From positions 434,001 to 498,000 of the forward strand of contig JAQFVV010006295.1 of assembly GCA_028023455.1 (NCBI GenBank): DNA of 64,000 nt, given 5' to 3'. Source of the stretch: Epiperipatus broadwayi (Eukaryota > Onychophora > Udeonychophora > Euonychophora > Peripatidae). Below the pieces are notes generated by a model. It worked only from the letters and a program-made list of their open reading frames with translations, was not told where the DNA came from and did no database searches. The stretch's first letter is position 1, and every line of letters starts with the position of its first letter. Made by a program: the position numbers and the translations under genes. Positions 44,030 through 56,521 of the stretch are shown piece after piece.

Positions 44030-45956
44030 TATTATCACCATCATCAATATTTGTAGTTCATTGCTATTGAATTTGTACTTGTAATAATATTATTTTTTAT
44101 AACTATTGTTATTTTGGCATTTTTATTGATTTTATATTATAGCCAAGTCATATTGCTTAGTTATGTTCCTTAATATGCAAGACTAATTGTTTATTTTATT
44201 ATTTAGTGAAATTCTAGCCTAGGTCTTTAATGATGACTATGTTGTTCGTTTTCAAAGTGTATTATCTTATAATATTTTTATTTGAGGTAGTTGTATTGTT
44301 TACTCACTATCCTCATTATGTACTCCGCAAAATTTCCCATGCATATTACTTTTGTTAAATTGGTTTCTCGGTGTGGATATTTATGACAATTTTTGTGAAT
44401 TGTTTATTGTTAATCTTTATAAATTTAGAGTGGTGTTGATATATATTATCATCTTTTTTTTTTTATTTGCAAATACTTCTTTAGCTAAAAACTTCCTCTT
44501 AACATTCACAGGTTTAAATTTGAAAAGTATTCATAGATAATTCAGTTACAATGATGTCAGACTTTTGATAACTATTTCCTATATTTATTGTTTTATATTA
44601 TCACTTGTAAATTTGTTCACTGTGTGTTTTTATAGATAATTAATATATATAATTCTACCTTTTTTTTGTAATTATTTTGGAATTTAATGATTTTTATGAA
44701 TAACTTCTCCCACAAGACTTCGTGTTTAGTTATTTTATTTTATATGTATATTACTTAATAAAAATAATTGTTATTATCATTATTGTTGTTTAAAAGATAA
44801 ACATTTTAGTAAATACTGTAGTGAAAGACAAAATTAGATTTTTTGTTCTGAATATAATTTATTACAAGATGTATGTTTTAAAAATCAATGTATTGCCATG
44901 AAAAAAATATATTAATAGCAACAACTCACTATACATTACTCAACTAGCATTTTAATAAGCATGAGTAATTCTTGTATACCAAATGGCAGGTCATCAAATT
45001 AATTTTTGATTATCAGCAATTATGAGGGATAAATGTTAGTTGCATATATTTATTTCATGACCAGATTTATTTATATTCTGTACTACTACTACTATTCAAA
45101 TCACCCAATCTTCTAGATAAAATATACAATCTTATATTTTTTCATTGATGGAGGATGATAGCCAAAAATTAATTTGGGAATTTTTTTAGCAACACCATCT
45201 GATATTCATCAATTATTTATGCACAAGTAGAGTACTCTAGTATAGTAATTCTGGTCTAAATGTAATCTGAAAAAGTCATATATTATTTTATTTATATATA
45301 TATATTGTGACCTTTTCTATAGGTCAGAATTGGTTCACCACAGCAAATTATTAAAAAATTTTAAATTTAGAATATGTTCTCTTGATGTGATAATTATATT
45401 GTATTAATAATATCTTAAAGATACAATTTGAAGCCAAATAAAATACGTAATGCATAAAATTATAATGAATAACCTTAAAATAGTTAAGTAAAGCTAAACA
45501 TATTATTACATATGGTTGGAAAAGCTGGCCATAATCAATAATGCAGCTATAAATAATTAAAAGTATGTTTAAAATTTAAATTTTAATAGTCTTAAACTTA
45601 TAGTTAAATAAATGTTATATTTATTTTTATAAATTATATTTAATAATTATAATTAATATTATATATTTTAAAACTAAGTTTTATGGTAGTGAAAGTTGTA
45701 TTTAATTCTATATTTTTCAAATTATTATTCCAAATTTTATATAATTGTATTATTTTATTTAATACAACAAGTGTAGCAATTTATTATTATTCCAGACAGA
45801 AAATCGGATAATCTGTCTAGGCTATATCAGTCATGTGATTTGTATAATATGGTTATACACACATGCTTGCTAGTATTTAGATTAGTAAAGTTCAAAATAT
45901 TTTAAAATTGCATTATAGAATTGGATATAATTATTACCTATCATAAAAGCAAATAT

Positions 45957-46221
45957 TAAATTACTTGTTGTAATTATAAATTTTATTAAACACTCACTAT
46001 TATGTCAGTAATAGTTTTAACAAGGCTGTAAACCTTAGCAATGAGCGTCTGAAAAAATCATCACTAGGGACCTCTGTAGGTCTTTAAAACACATGCTTAT
46101 GCTTTTCTTCATAGTGTAAGCATGTGTTTTAAAGACCTACAGAGGTCCCTAGTGATGATTTTTTCAGACGCTCATTGCTAAGGTTTACAGCCTTGTTAAA
46201 ACTATAAATTACTTGTTGTAA
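45957..46221. mobile_element. Family F: perfect 89-bp hairpin with 17-bp flanking direct repeat
   Basis: Left arm 46011-46099 and right arm 46117-46205 are exact reverse complements over all 89 bases, with a 17-base loop (TGCTTTTCTTCATAGTG). TAAATTACTTGTTGTAA occurs at 45957-45973 and at 46205-46221, so the inserted DNA is 45974-46205 with a 17-bp target duplication. The left side has 37 extra bases between the duplication and the arm; the right arm ends directly at the duplication. A diverged single arm is at 10890-10945. No ORF. The perfect arms imply a recent origin or gene conversion between arms. Confidence 0.95.
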
Positions 46222-48255
46222 AATGTTTTAAAAGTATTATAAGATGAGTACAGTTAATAAAAATTAAATATTTTGTTTTAAAATAAACTAGCTAAATTAA
46301 ATATTAAGAGTGGGATAAACTATTAAATATTGTTTTTGAAAAGTCTTTTTAAATATTTAATTAATTTAGTAAAGTAATAATTGATTTAAAATTAATATTT
46401 TAAATAATATTTTAAAGTCTTAATACGTCATATTTTTTATTTTAAAATTTAATTGTGTAAGATTGTAACATTATGCAAATTTGGTATCAAATGAAAAGTA
46501 AGAATCAATCAATAGAATGATGTATTTTCTAGGATATAAATACCGATTGCACAGGGGGTATCAGTGGTGATTAATAGGTGATCAAATGTATCAGAGATCA
46601 TATCAGTAGCTATGGAGGAGATAGTAATTTTAAATTTTTATTATTTTAGTCAATTTTTAGTGCTCTCCTATAAGATATTTGCAAATTAATAGGATATTTA
46701 TTATAAGTATTTGCAAAGAGAGCATCGTAATAAATATATTTTAATAACTTCATTTTTAATATGCCTTGTTAATTTTAAAGTCTTTTTACCAGGAGTATTC
46801 ATCGGAAACTTAATCTACTTCACAATAAAATATGAAAATGCCGATAATTCAAATGTATGTAATGGAAATTTTAATGAGAAATATAATAATTGTGAATATA
46901 ATATTAATAATATTCACCAAGAGGACTATTCCAATGAGTCAATTATTATTATGGACATTGTACAAGAAGCTTAATAGGAAAGCTATTTGCTGGTTAAAAG
47001 TAAAATACACATTATTTTTATATAACAGCAATATAGCCTTGTCCAAGATTAATATGTAAAAAATGACAAGTATATTTTATAATAATTGATGAAAACAATG
47101 CTACAGAAATAAATGTCATATCCTTTTTGAAGGAAACATTTAAAATTTTTGCAAGAAATTATTTTAAGTGAGGAAATATTTAGAAAAGCGTATGTATAAA
47201 ACCTGAATGATAGAGGGTTATACGCATTTTTTTGCTAAAATTATTTAAAAATGGATAATTTTAAGATAATAATGAAACATGAAAGTAGGTAATAAATAAT
47301 AATAATAAATCTTTCTAAAGAAGAATCCTACAAAGAAAAGGAATATGTTAATAAATAAAATATGGAATTATGGAAATAAATACTGTGCAAAAAGTTTATC
47401 CAGATTGCTCGTGACATGATGCATCATCCAGTTAATACGGAATATTCTAGAATAGAAGCTTCAAGTTATTATTTTTTAATATGATTTTAATAATCATCAT
47501 TCTGGACTATAGAAGCCATAGACTATTATTCTATTAACTATTTCAGAACTGATTGATGATTATTTTATTTAGTTTTTCAAGATTTTCAGATGTCGTATTA
47601 TTTTTTTTTATTATTATTCATTTTTTAAAATCTGAGGTTTTCGTACCGGAAGGAGTACAACACTCACCTGCAGGAAATGTTTTGCCTTGTTAGTCATCAA
47701 GGAAGCAACAGGGGAGTTGTAGAATTACTCTTGAAGAGAACATTTAAAAAAAAAAACTCACGAGCAAATAAAAAACATTTTGAACTTTATAAAGAAAATT
47801 TTGTCTCAGCTGAAGAATAAGTAAATATAGTTTTGACTCATTTATTTTTAAAATGTAATTATTTTGGTTTATAAGAGTAGGAACATGAATATTAATTTAT
47901 TGATAATATTATAATCTTATAGTAGAATAATTAATAATTTAAATAAGAACATTTAAGTAAAAGTATGATGTATTTTTCATATATGCAATGTTATATCTAA
48001 TTGATGGAAAAGAAGACTGAAAAAGTGATGAAAAGTCAAGATCACTTGGTAATAGTTAATGAATATTGATATATTTTATGATGTATATTTTGTTTTTCTT
48101 TTTTGCAGATTGCATATGAATTATAATGTATAGAAGTATAAATGTTTAATTATATGTAAACGCATTTTATACAACACTTTTAAATTATGAGATCAGGATT
48201 TATTTTGAGAATATGCATACTATAATTTTATACTAGTAATATAACATAACATGAT
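46222..48255. other. No gene seen
   Basis: AT-rich. Overlapping ORFs at 46711-46974 and 46832-47059 start near an ATG-poor region and code mainly for Ile, Asn and Met; neither is recognised. Confidence 0.4.
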
Positions 48256-48558
48256 GGTCAAATATCAGCCTTTCATGCTAATTGTGCATACACTTTGCGA
48301 GTGTTAATAATAAATGAATACTTTCTCACCAATACAAGATATAGTATTTATGCAGGAATAAAAGGAATCCTCTTATTCCTACAACTCAAACACTTATATA
48401 TGAGCAAATCTGAAGTACTGGCAAAGAAAGCGTGACAATGGAACAGTCACTTTTATTCCTGCATAAATACTATATCTTGTATTGGTGAGAAAGTATTAAT
48501 TTATTATTAACACTTGCAAAGCGTATGCACAATTAGTGTGAAAGGCTGATATTTGACT
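48256..48558. repeat. Hairpin element with 109-base arms
   Basis: Left arm 48256-48364 (TCAAATATCAGCCTTTCA, AATACAAGATATAGTATTTA) and right arm 48450-48558 are complementary with about six mismatches, around an 85-base loop. No coding content and no match to the other hairpin families here. Confidence 0.9.
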
Positions 48559-51090
48559 GTAATACAATTGTTTACATACACTATATAAAATAAATGTTTA
48601 TTTACATAACATTATGATAAATGTTTATGTGATTCTTTTAAAAACTTTCATATTATTGGATGTTCAAAGTATTTATATGACCAGTTTTGTATGCGTTTAG
48701 AATATAGAATAAGAAAGTAAAGCAGACTTTTCTTGTGAATTAGTAAGATCACTCTAATTATAATGGAATTTTGTTTATTGTTTTGAATATGCAAGATAGT
48801 TATTTGTTGATGTAAGATGTGATAAATCTTTTAGGAAATAATGATAAGATAGTGGCTTGGTTGTAATATTATGAACATGAGCCCAGGAGATGATATTAAG
48901 GTAGGATGTAATTAGGGAATATGAATAGTATTTTATAATCTTAGTGGATATGCAATACAGTTAACAAAGCCATAAGTATTGATGTTTCAATAAAGCTGAA
49001 TGAATAGCTTGACATCATTGATATTATTGGAGGACATTAGACAGAATAGGTCATGCCTCTATTTTCTTATAGATTTATTGTGCCATGGTATTTTTCTCTG
49101 ATAGGTGCTATGAGTTATACTCTAGTTTTTCTTCCCTCAAGCCTACACATCTATTCGCTATCTAGATTTCCAAAGTAACTACATCGTACAGTATAATATA
49201 TTTTAAAAGAAATAATAGATAATAGAGTTGAAGATATGCTATTGTTTGAATGAGTTAAGTTCATTTGCTTAAAAGAAGTAGAATTTGTATAAGTTGAAAT
49301 TGAAAATCCAATGGATCCTAAAAAGGAAAAGAATCATAAAATATGTTTTGGATTTTATTTTGGAAATAAAATAAAATTTCAGGAATAAAGTATATAAAGC
49401 AAAGCTGCTTTTTAAAAATGTTAAATAACTTTTAAATGCTTTATTTTGTTAAAATGAGTATTGCATATTTTTAGAAGAAATATAATGTTATAAAGTAAAA
49501 CAATATAAACATTGAGCATAGGTATAATTTTGTATTTATTAAATAATAGGGAATATATCAGTAATTACAACTATATAATATTTGAGTAATATTAAATGGG
49601 ATATGTTATATTTAATAAACATAGTGTAGTGAACAATGATATCCACACAATTTAGAAATAAATTATTATTAGATATTTTATATGATATCTTTTAACATTG
49701 CAGAAGTGAAAATTGTTTATTTTAAAAAGATCCATACTCAAGATAATGTTATTTTTTATGTTTTCCGTGGTATGTTTCAATAGATGTTTAATAAAAAAGA
49801 AGCATAGTTAAATAATATTTAAGGATAGGATATGTTTTTTTTAAAATAAATATAAATAAATGTAATTTATCATATGTTCGATCGCAAAGAGATCAATAAA
49901 ATTGTATTATTTTATTATTATTACTTAAAGTCAGAGTGAAGACTTAACTAGGTTCTAAATAAAAATGTATAACGGTGCAAATTGAGGATATCCACTGTAA
50001 ATACTGTAAATAAATTGTTTATTTTATTTTATTGTTATAATAAAACTTTGTTAAAATTTGTTTTTCAAAAATTTGCGTGTTGAGACTATTTCTTTTCCAT
50101 TCAAATGCATGATACATCCAGAATGATAAAAGCAAACATATAATTTTTGCACAGAAATAAGTGAAGTATTATTTTAAGAATTTGAATATTTTCTTGGAAT
50201 TTATTTACTTAAGTAATCACATTTTACATTATCTTATGGTCATAAATCAATTATCATAATGGTACATTGAATTATAATGCTATCCATTGCCATACATTGA
50301 TTTTTCAGATTACCAAAAGCTACCACATATTTATTACATTATTATACGAAGGTAAAAGATTATATTATTTTATTATTTTATTATAGTAATAAAATTGTAG
50401 TGAAAAGAAAAGATATACAGAATTAGTTCATATAATGGAGAATATTATTATTATTTGTTATTGTTAGTTTAAGTGTAGTAGAGTATGACATAAAAATCCC
50501 TTATCGTGTTTTACTACAGTGATTTAATTAACTTAGAATAGTTTTATGAACCTGAGATTTTTATTGAGCTAAATTATTATAAATAAAAGATTAAGCTTTA
50601 AGTATTAGTTTAATTTTGATGAGTAGGATTTATTAAAGTCGTAAGAATACTATAAGTTTATTATTTAAGATAGTAATAGGGGGATAGTGTTCTTATGCCA
50701 TTGAGGTAGTATCCTGTGAGATATTGGCTCAATGTAATCTTTCTTGTCATCTGTATTTTCACTTCCAAGTCTCATGAAATAATAAATATTTATTTATTTA
50801 TTTTATAAACTAAACCTTTTCATTATTTTGATAGTAGAATGTTTTAATTTTAATGCAGGATGTTTTATCTATCAATTATTTGCATTTAACCAAATGTAAT
50901 CTGTAACTGAGCTAATCCATTTTTATTTAATATTATATTGCCTGGAAGTGAGACTGCAAACAGCAAGGTTAGAATATATTTAGAAAAAACATAATGTTTT
51001 ACTGTATTTGGATAATCTAAATCTGTATGATATTGTTTTCAATTAGTTTGTGTATTTATGTATAAGTTTTTAACTTATCTATTAGATATG
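48559..51090. other. No gene seen
   Basis: AT-rich stretch without recognised repeats of this window. Confidence 0.5.
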
Positions 51091-51094
51091 ATGT

Positions 51095-51775
51095 ATTTAA
51101 AGACATATAGATATCTAAACATTTCAGATCTTCTTAAGAGTTAACTATTAGATAAATGCTTAGCTTGAGTTGGTAGTTTGAATCTGATGTCCTATTACTG
51201 AAGAGAGCCATAGCTCAAAACCAGTCTGGGGATTGGAGACAATCCTAGATAAAGATTTTGAATGGTACTCTTGTAGCATTTATTATATATATAAAAAAGA
51301 AAAAGCTTATTTAGAACTATTAGCATGCTCTTTGTTTTACATATTTGTAAATGAAAGTTATATAAGTCACATGATATATGATTTGATTTGATTACTATTA
51401 TTATTTGGCTGTTGAGGATTTGGCTAAATTAAATTTCTAAGCCTATTAATATATAGTGTATCTGAATTAAGTTCAGGCCCATATGATTATTTCAGTTGGA
51501 GAGTTGAATTCAAAGACATGTAGATGTCTAAAAATTTCAGATCTTTTTCTTCAGAGTTAACTATTAGATAAATGCTTAGCTTGAGTTGGTATTTTGAATA
51601 TATCCTAGCTTCTCACTGAAGAGAGCCATAGCTCAAAACTGGTCTGGGAATGGGGACAATCCTAGATAAAGATTTTGAATGTGTACTTTGTAGATTTATT
51701 ATTTTAAAAAAAGCTTGTTTAGAGCTATTAGCATGCTACTTATTTTACATATTTGTAAATGCAAGCTATATAAGC
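51095..51775 (+). repeat. Family G, two direct copies about 415 bases apart
   Basis: Both copies (51095-51380 and 51510-51775) share AAGACAT.TAGAT.TCTAAA, ATTTCAGATCTT, AGAGTTAACTATTAGATAAA, TGCTTAGCTTGAGTTGGTA, GAGAGCCATAGCTCAAAAC, GACAATCCTAGATAAAGATT, ATTAGCATGCT and TTTTACATATTTGTAAATG. Each has inverted ends related to the family G hairpins at 26549 and 57848. Confidence 0.8.
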
Positions 51776-52426
51776 CATGTGATATTTTACTTGAATTTAT
51801 TTATATATATAAATAGTGACAATTCCAATAAACACAAGTCAACATTCAACAAAATGGAGCAAGTTAAAAGTTATGAAGAGTACTCAATTGTCTCATTGTA
51901 GAAAAACTTGTCCATCTTAATAATATGGATCTTATTATAGTTTATGATGTGGCTTTAAAATTGAGATGCTAACATCAATTATTAACAGAAAGACAAGCAG
52001 AAACAAATCCAATAACTATTATATTTATGTTGTAATACTAGTTATTCAAACTATCATTGGATAAGTAACATATGACCTGTACACATAAAAAATATATACC
52101 TTTTCCATTTTTTTATAGAGTTGATATTTAGAAATAGATCACATTATATTCTATCAATCTTTATTAGTTAAAAATATTTTTTATTTAAAAATAAATATTA
52201 CTAATATAATTTCTACTTAACATTTTCATTGGTAATTAATTTTTTTTTAGTATTTTCTCATATATTATATAACTCATTTTCTAAAAGCGCGATATCAAAA
52301 TTATCATTGATGCAAATTAAAATGTATTTATTTCCTTTCTAAAATGTGTGCTATCCTATATAAAACCTATTTACATTTACATATACTGATATATTAATAC
52401 ATTATACAGGTTTAAATCTGCATTTA
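51776..52426. other. No gene seen
   Basis: AT-rich; nothing recognised. Confidence 0.5.
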
Positions 52427-52685
52427 TATATGTAATATATGCGGGATTCGAACTCTGACTTTCACACGACCCACTACTCTCAGTGCCATCTCATATTGCT
52501 GACCCACCTGATCACATACATGTTAAAAAAATAAATAATCACCAATATACGTATTTCATACTAAACCAGCAATCATCAGTTGGTCTAGATTACTATCCTC
52601 ACACATATATAATCAGTGCTCAGCTTTATATTAAGATAGCTAATCTTCATACTTCAATGGACAGGCTTCATCTATTTCATTTTAA
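52427..52685 (-). repeat. Family A, copy 5, with the best-preserved B box
   Basis: On the minus strand GAGTTCGAATCC is a perfect RNA polymerase III B box, preceded by an A-box-like ATGGCACTGAGAG about 30 bases upstream. The plus strand carries the other family landmarks (AATCACCAATATACGTATTT, AATCATCAGTTGGTCTAGAT, TTTATATTAAGATAGC). This copy is the reason to see family A as tRNA-derived. Confidence 0.75.
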
Positions 52686-53109
52686 ATCTGTCTCAACTAA
52701 AAAAAAAAAACAATAAAATAATTAGTCATCATACATTAATTCACTTTGATTGTGAATACTTGTAATTCACCTGTTTGTTTTATTTGTTGTTATGCCTAGA
52801 CACGTAAAATGGATTGAGTCTTTATAGGGAAAAATGATGAAGTTTTTTAAATTTTATAATTTTTCACTTATTATTTTAACAAGTCTTTTATTCCCAAATT
52901 GTATGAATAAAACGGGTAAAGAATGCATTTAATAATAAAATTATAAATTCAATTTAGGGACAGAAATTACAAACGAAATAAATCGGAATCTAAAGATTTT
53001 TTCTATTATACCAATATTTGTTGACAAAACAGAACATTGTTTTTAATTGATACATTTATTTAATAAAATAAAATAATTTTTGTTGTTAAAAATATATATA
53101 TATATATCC

Positions 53110-53275
53110 TAATATCAAATTTTAGGCAACGCTTTAACCAACTCAGTTATTCTGTCAAAGCTCAGTTGGTTAGAGCGTTGCCTTAAAATTGGACCTTAGA
53201 ATCTAAAGATATAAGTTTAACTCCTATCCTAATATTGTCACTTGTCAGGCTAGCAAACAGGAGAAAATGTAGAGA
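53110..53275 (+). repeat. Family C, copy with palindromic tRNA-like head
   Basis: AGCTCAGTTGGTTAGAGCGT (53159 on) is a textbook tRNA D-arm/A-box sequence and continues TGCCTTAAAATTGG. Its reverse complement (AATTTTAGGCAACGCTTTAA and CCAACT, 53118-53143) lies just upstream, giving a stem of about 29 bp around a loop of about 15 bases. Downstream are a degraded B box (AAGTTTAACTCC) and the family body (ATTGTCACTTGTCAGGCTAG). The hammerhead-like end is decayed beyond recognition. Confidence 0.75.
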
Positions 53276-54061
53276 CACTGTATATATATATAAACATTAC
53301 AAGCATAAATATAACAGTCCACATCTAAACTATACCATTAATAACAATCAATAATCTCAATATGTTGTCAAGACAATCCTTTTACAATAAAGGTCAATAT
53401 CAACCTTTATCTATGGTTTAATATGTTTATATAGTCACCAAAAATGGCAACTTGACTAAAAAGAGTGAGATTGTTAATTCAAAGAAGTTTAAATAAACCT
53501 CATTAAACAGGCAAACATAACTTGTTCTGAAACAGAATAACAAATAGTCAATTATAACTTTCAAACTGCATTGACAATAAAGTTTCAAATGCTCAAGGCT
53601 AGGTAGATTTATAAATGTAAAATACATTAAAGCAGTTCACATCAAAGCCCCATACCAATATCAATAACAATCTCAATTTATGTCAGTATCATATTCAGTT
53701 TTATACCTGAACATAGGTAGAATAACTGAAGGCACTATGACAAACAATAAAACATGATCATCAGCAGTGATAGTTTCCACTTCTTGCTGATCTCTTAGCA
53801 CAATTTATTCTACCATTTCAATTTTAGAATTCTAAGCATAAATTTTAATAAGTTCCAAATCATTAATATGCATAAATGAAAATATGTCTATCAAATTCTA
53901 AATGATTGATAGATCTCAAACTTCTGACTGATGTTATCATTGATCTAAATAAAGAAATAAGTAAATGAATTTACAATTTTAAGGCTAAAATGAAATTAGT
54001 TATTTAAAAAAAGCAAATACATTGGAAATTTAAAGTAAAAAATACACTTTCTGAAAGTCAA
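53276..54061. other. No gene seen
   Basis: AT-rich; a 66-codon minus-strand ORF at 53427-53627 is unrecognised. Confidence 0.4.
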
Positions 54062-54292
54062 ATTTTAAAACAGACAAAATTCTCTATACATATTGCCACT
54101 CAGTGCAAGCCAGAGTAATCAATGGATGCCAGAAGGCTTGTGCATTAAATCCCCATTTAGTGCCTACTCATTCAATATCCTCAGATTAGTTTCTGGCTTG
54201 TGACCTTCATCGGTGAGGAGCCTTGGATCTAGCTTGCACTGAATGGCTATATGTATAGAGAGTTTTGCCTATTTAATAACAGTTAAAAGCAA
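54062..54292. repeat. Family D foldback element, copy 2
   Basis: Ends AAAATTCTCTATACATATTG and CTATATGTATAGAGAGTTTT are inverted. Internal blocks match copy 1 at 4215: GCCACTCAGTGCAAGCC, AATCAATGGATGCCAGAAGG, AGTGCCTACTCATTCAA, GATTAGTTTCTGGCTTGTG. It is shorter than copy 1, having lost part of the right side. Confidence 0.8.
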
Positions 54293-55160
54293 GCATAAGA
54301 AATGGTGATCATGTGATGTTTATTGGCTTAAAGTCAAATGTTGAAAGAGTTCAAAAATTTTCTAGGTATTACTGATAAATATGATTAAAGCGAAAACTTA
54401 TATATTAGGAATTTAGTAAAAGATTTTTAAAGGTACACTGCTAGAACTAACTTTTGGGGGGAGATAAATTCATAGAACCAAAGAGATGTTGAATGAATAA
54501 ATTATTTTTTAAAAATGTAATGTTTTCATTTAGCAGTACTTATTTATAATCAGATGTACAATTAAAAGCCTATAATTTAGCAACAGAAGTTTGGAAGTTA
54601 GTCAACAGTAATAAATATCCTTTTTGGAAAAAGTTTATTCATCTTGTCTCATTAATATTTTTATCAGTTTATCTTAATGATAGTACTTTTCTACAAGGAA
54701 CATAATTAAAAATAAATATTGCTTTCAGTAATAATAATATAATAAGTGAATGAGAAGGGGATAGACAGAATACAATTCAAATATCAAAAAATATTGGAAA
54801 CAATATAAAGCAAGCTGAAAGTAGCACTTATCAAAAATTATTTCAATTAATTATTCAAGGAATCAATAAACAAGAGACTGTATGTATATTTTGTCTATTT
54901 TAAATAAAATATCCAAGGAATGTTTCATTCGTTTTATTTACTACAATCATTTAGAATTATTAATTTTTTTAGAAACTTCTCAAATCTTCATTACCTGGTA
55001 ATTGGCAAATCTATCAAGTAATATCTTATTTTGATTGCTTCTCTAAAAAGAGATGTTGGTGTGACCTTCACACTACAGTGGACTCTTTAATGACTTTTAC
55101 CTTGCTAATATTTAAAGAGATAAATCATTAACTTTGTTTACAATGTAAATTATACACACA
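54293..55160. other. No gene seen
   Basis: AT-rich sequence, nothing recognised. Confidence 0.5.
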
Positions 55161-55162
55161 CA

Positions 55163-55378
55163 TATATTTATGTGTCATACAGAGTGGAACAACTCAATAA
55201 GAATTAGTTAAGTGTGATTTCAGTACTGTTACCAGACTCATAGTGATTTAACTAATCTGACCAGAATATTAACCAATCACTTTAAGCCATCATGAGTCTG
55301 GTACACAGTACTGAAAGCATACTCTTGCTACATATTACTAATATGAATTGTTCCATTCTGTAAGATGCATAAATATGT
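55163..55378. repeat. Hairpin element
   Basis: TATTTATGTGTCATACAGAG and TGGAACAACTC on the left pair with GAATTGTTCCATTCTGTAAG and ATGCATAAATA on the right. Further in, CAGTACTGTTACCAGACTCAT pairs with ATGAGTCTGGTACACAGTACTG. Arms of about 85 bases have more mismatches than the other hairpins. Confidence 0.75.
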
Positions 55379-55399
55379 GTATGTATATATACATATATA

Positions 55400-55590
55400 A
55401 TATAATGAGCATGCTAATAGCTCTAAACAAGCTTTTCTGATAAATGTCGTGCAGCTCGAAATTGGTTTGGGGAAAGGATAATTCTAAATAGAGATCTTAA
55501 ATGTTTTCTTTTCCGGCACTTTAGATATTAGCATACTCATTATATTACATTTGTAGTACAAGCTTAATAAGTTAAATCATATGATGGATG
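55400..55590 (-). repeat. Family G, truncated copy
   Basis: ATGAGCATGCTAATAGCTCT, AAACAAGCTTTTCTGATAAAT, GCAGCTCGAAATTGGTTTGGG, AATTCTAAATAGAGATCTTA and TTAGCATACTCATTATATT, with short inverted ends. It adjoins the hairpin at 55163-55378. Confidence 0.7.
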
Positions 55591-56342
55591 ACTTGATTTC
55601 CTTAATATATATATATATATGCTTGATCTCTTTAAAAAAACGTATTTGTTGTATGTAATTTTAAAAACATTTTGCATTATTTATTATCATTATTATTAAG
55701 TGTTCATTAAAACTCTTTGAAATTTATAAAGCAGTTCTAAAATTGAGAAGTTACAATAAATTGCATCAAAACTGTGGCAATCTATCAATAATGATTATCA
55801 AATGTTACCACAGGATTGTAGTACTATATTATCTATTAATCAACTTGCTTTTGGGCCAAGAATGTAATATTCATAAAAAAATAAACTTATTTTTTAATGT
55901 TTTTTTTCCTTGATGAACTTTTAAGGTGAAAAAATGAAAACTTTAATAAATCTGAACGTAAAACTTGCCTTGGCCTGTTATATAATATTCCTGGAGTAGA
56001 TATCAGTGACTAGTTATTAGCTGGTTCATTAAGAATTTTCTTTCTACAGTGGTGAATGTTGGGCTCAGGAATAAAAAAGTTCTTGGATCAATTCTTAATT
56101 AAATAAAATAAGTATAGTCTCAGTTTGATTAATTGAAATAACCAAGAAACTCTTCATACAACTAATAGATTAAGGTATGTTTTTTAATATTAATTTCACA
56201 GTTATGGCTGTCCTGTGTGGTTTAATGCAATAGTAGACTCAGAAGCTCAAGATCAATAAATCACAGCTCTTTTCATTACTTCCAGTGCTCAAACTTATTA
56301 ACTCCCAGGCAATAAATCATTCAATTATACATATACAGTTAT

Positions 56343-56521
56343 TATTCAAATTTGCACGTCTGTTCATTTGCATAATAAAATGGTTTCTTTATTCCTTACA
56401 ACATAAAACTGAGTGCACTTTCAGTGAAATTCATGAACTTGACCAAAAGTGCACTCACATTTAGGTTATAAAGTAGAAACCATTGCATCACACAGATGAA
56501 TAAACATATGCAAATTTAAAT
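56343..56521. repeat. Hairpin element with ~80-base arms
   Basis: ATTTGCACGTCTGTTCATTT and AAAATGGTTTCTTTATTCCT on the left pair with AAAGTAGAAACCATTG and CAGATGAATAAACATATGCA on the right. The inner stem GAGTGCACTTT pairs with AAAGTGCACTC. The loop is about 15 bases. Confidence 0.8.

Larger units (their letters stand above)
41216..45950. other. No gene seen; contains two long trinucleotide microsatellites
   Basis: Low-complexity AT-rich DNA. The ORF at 42300-42518 is an artefact of the (TTA)n tract, which translates as poly-Ile. Other ORFs (44352) are unrecognised. Confidence 0.5.
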
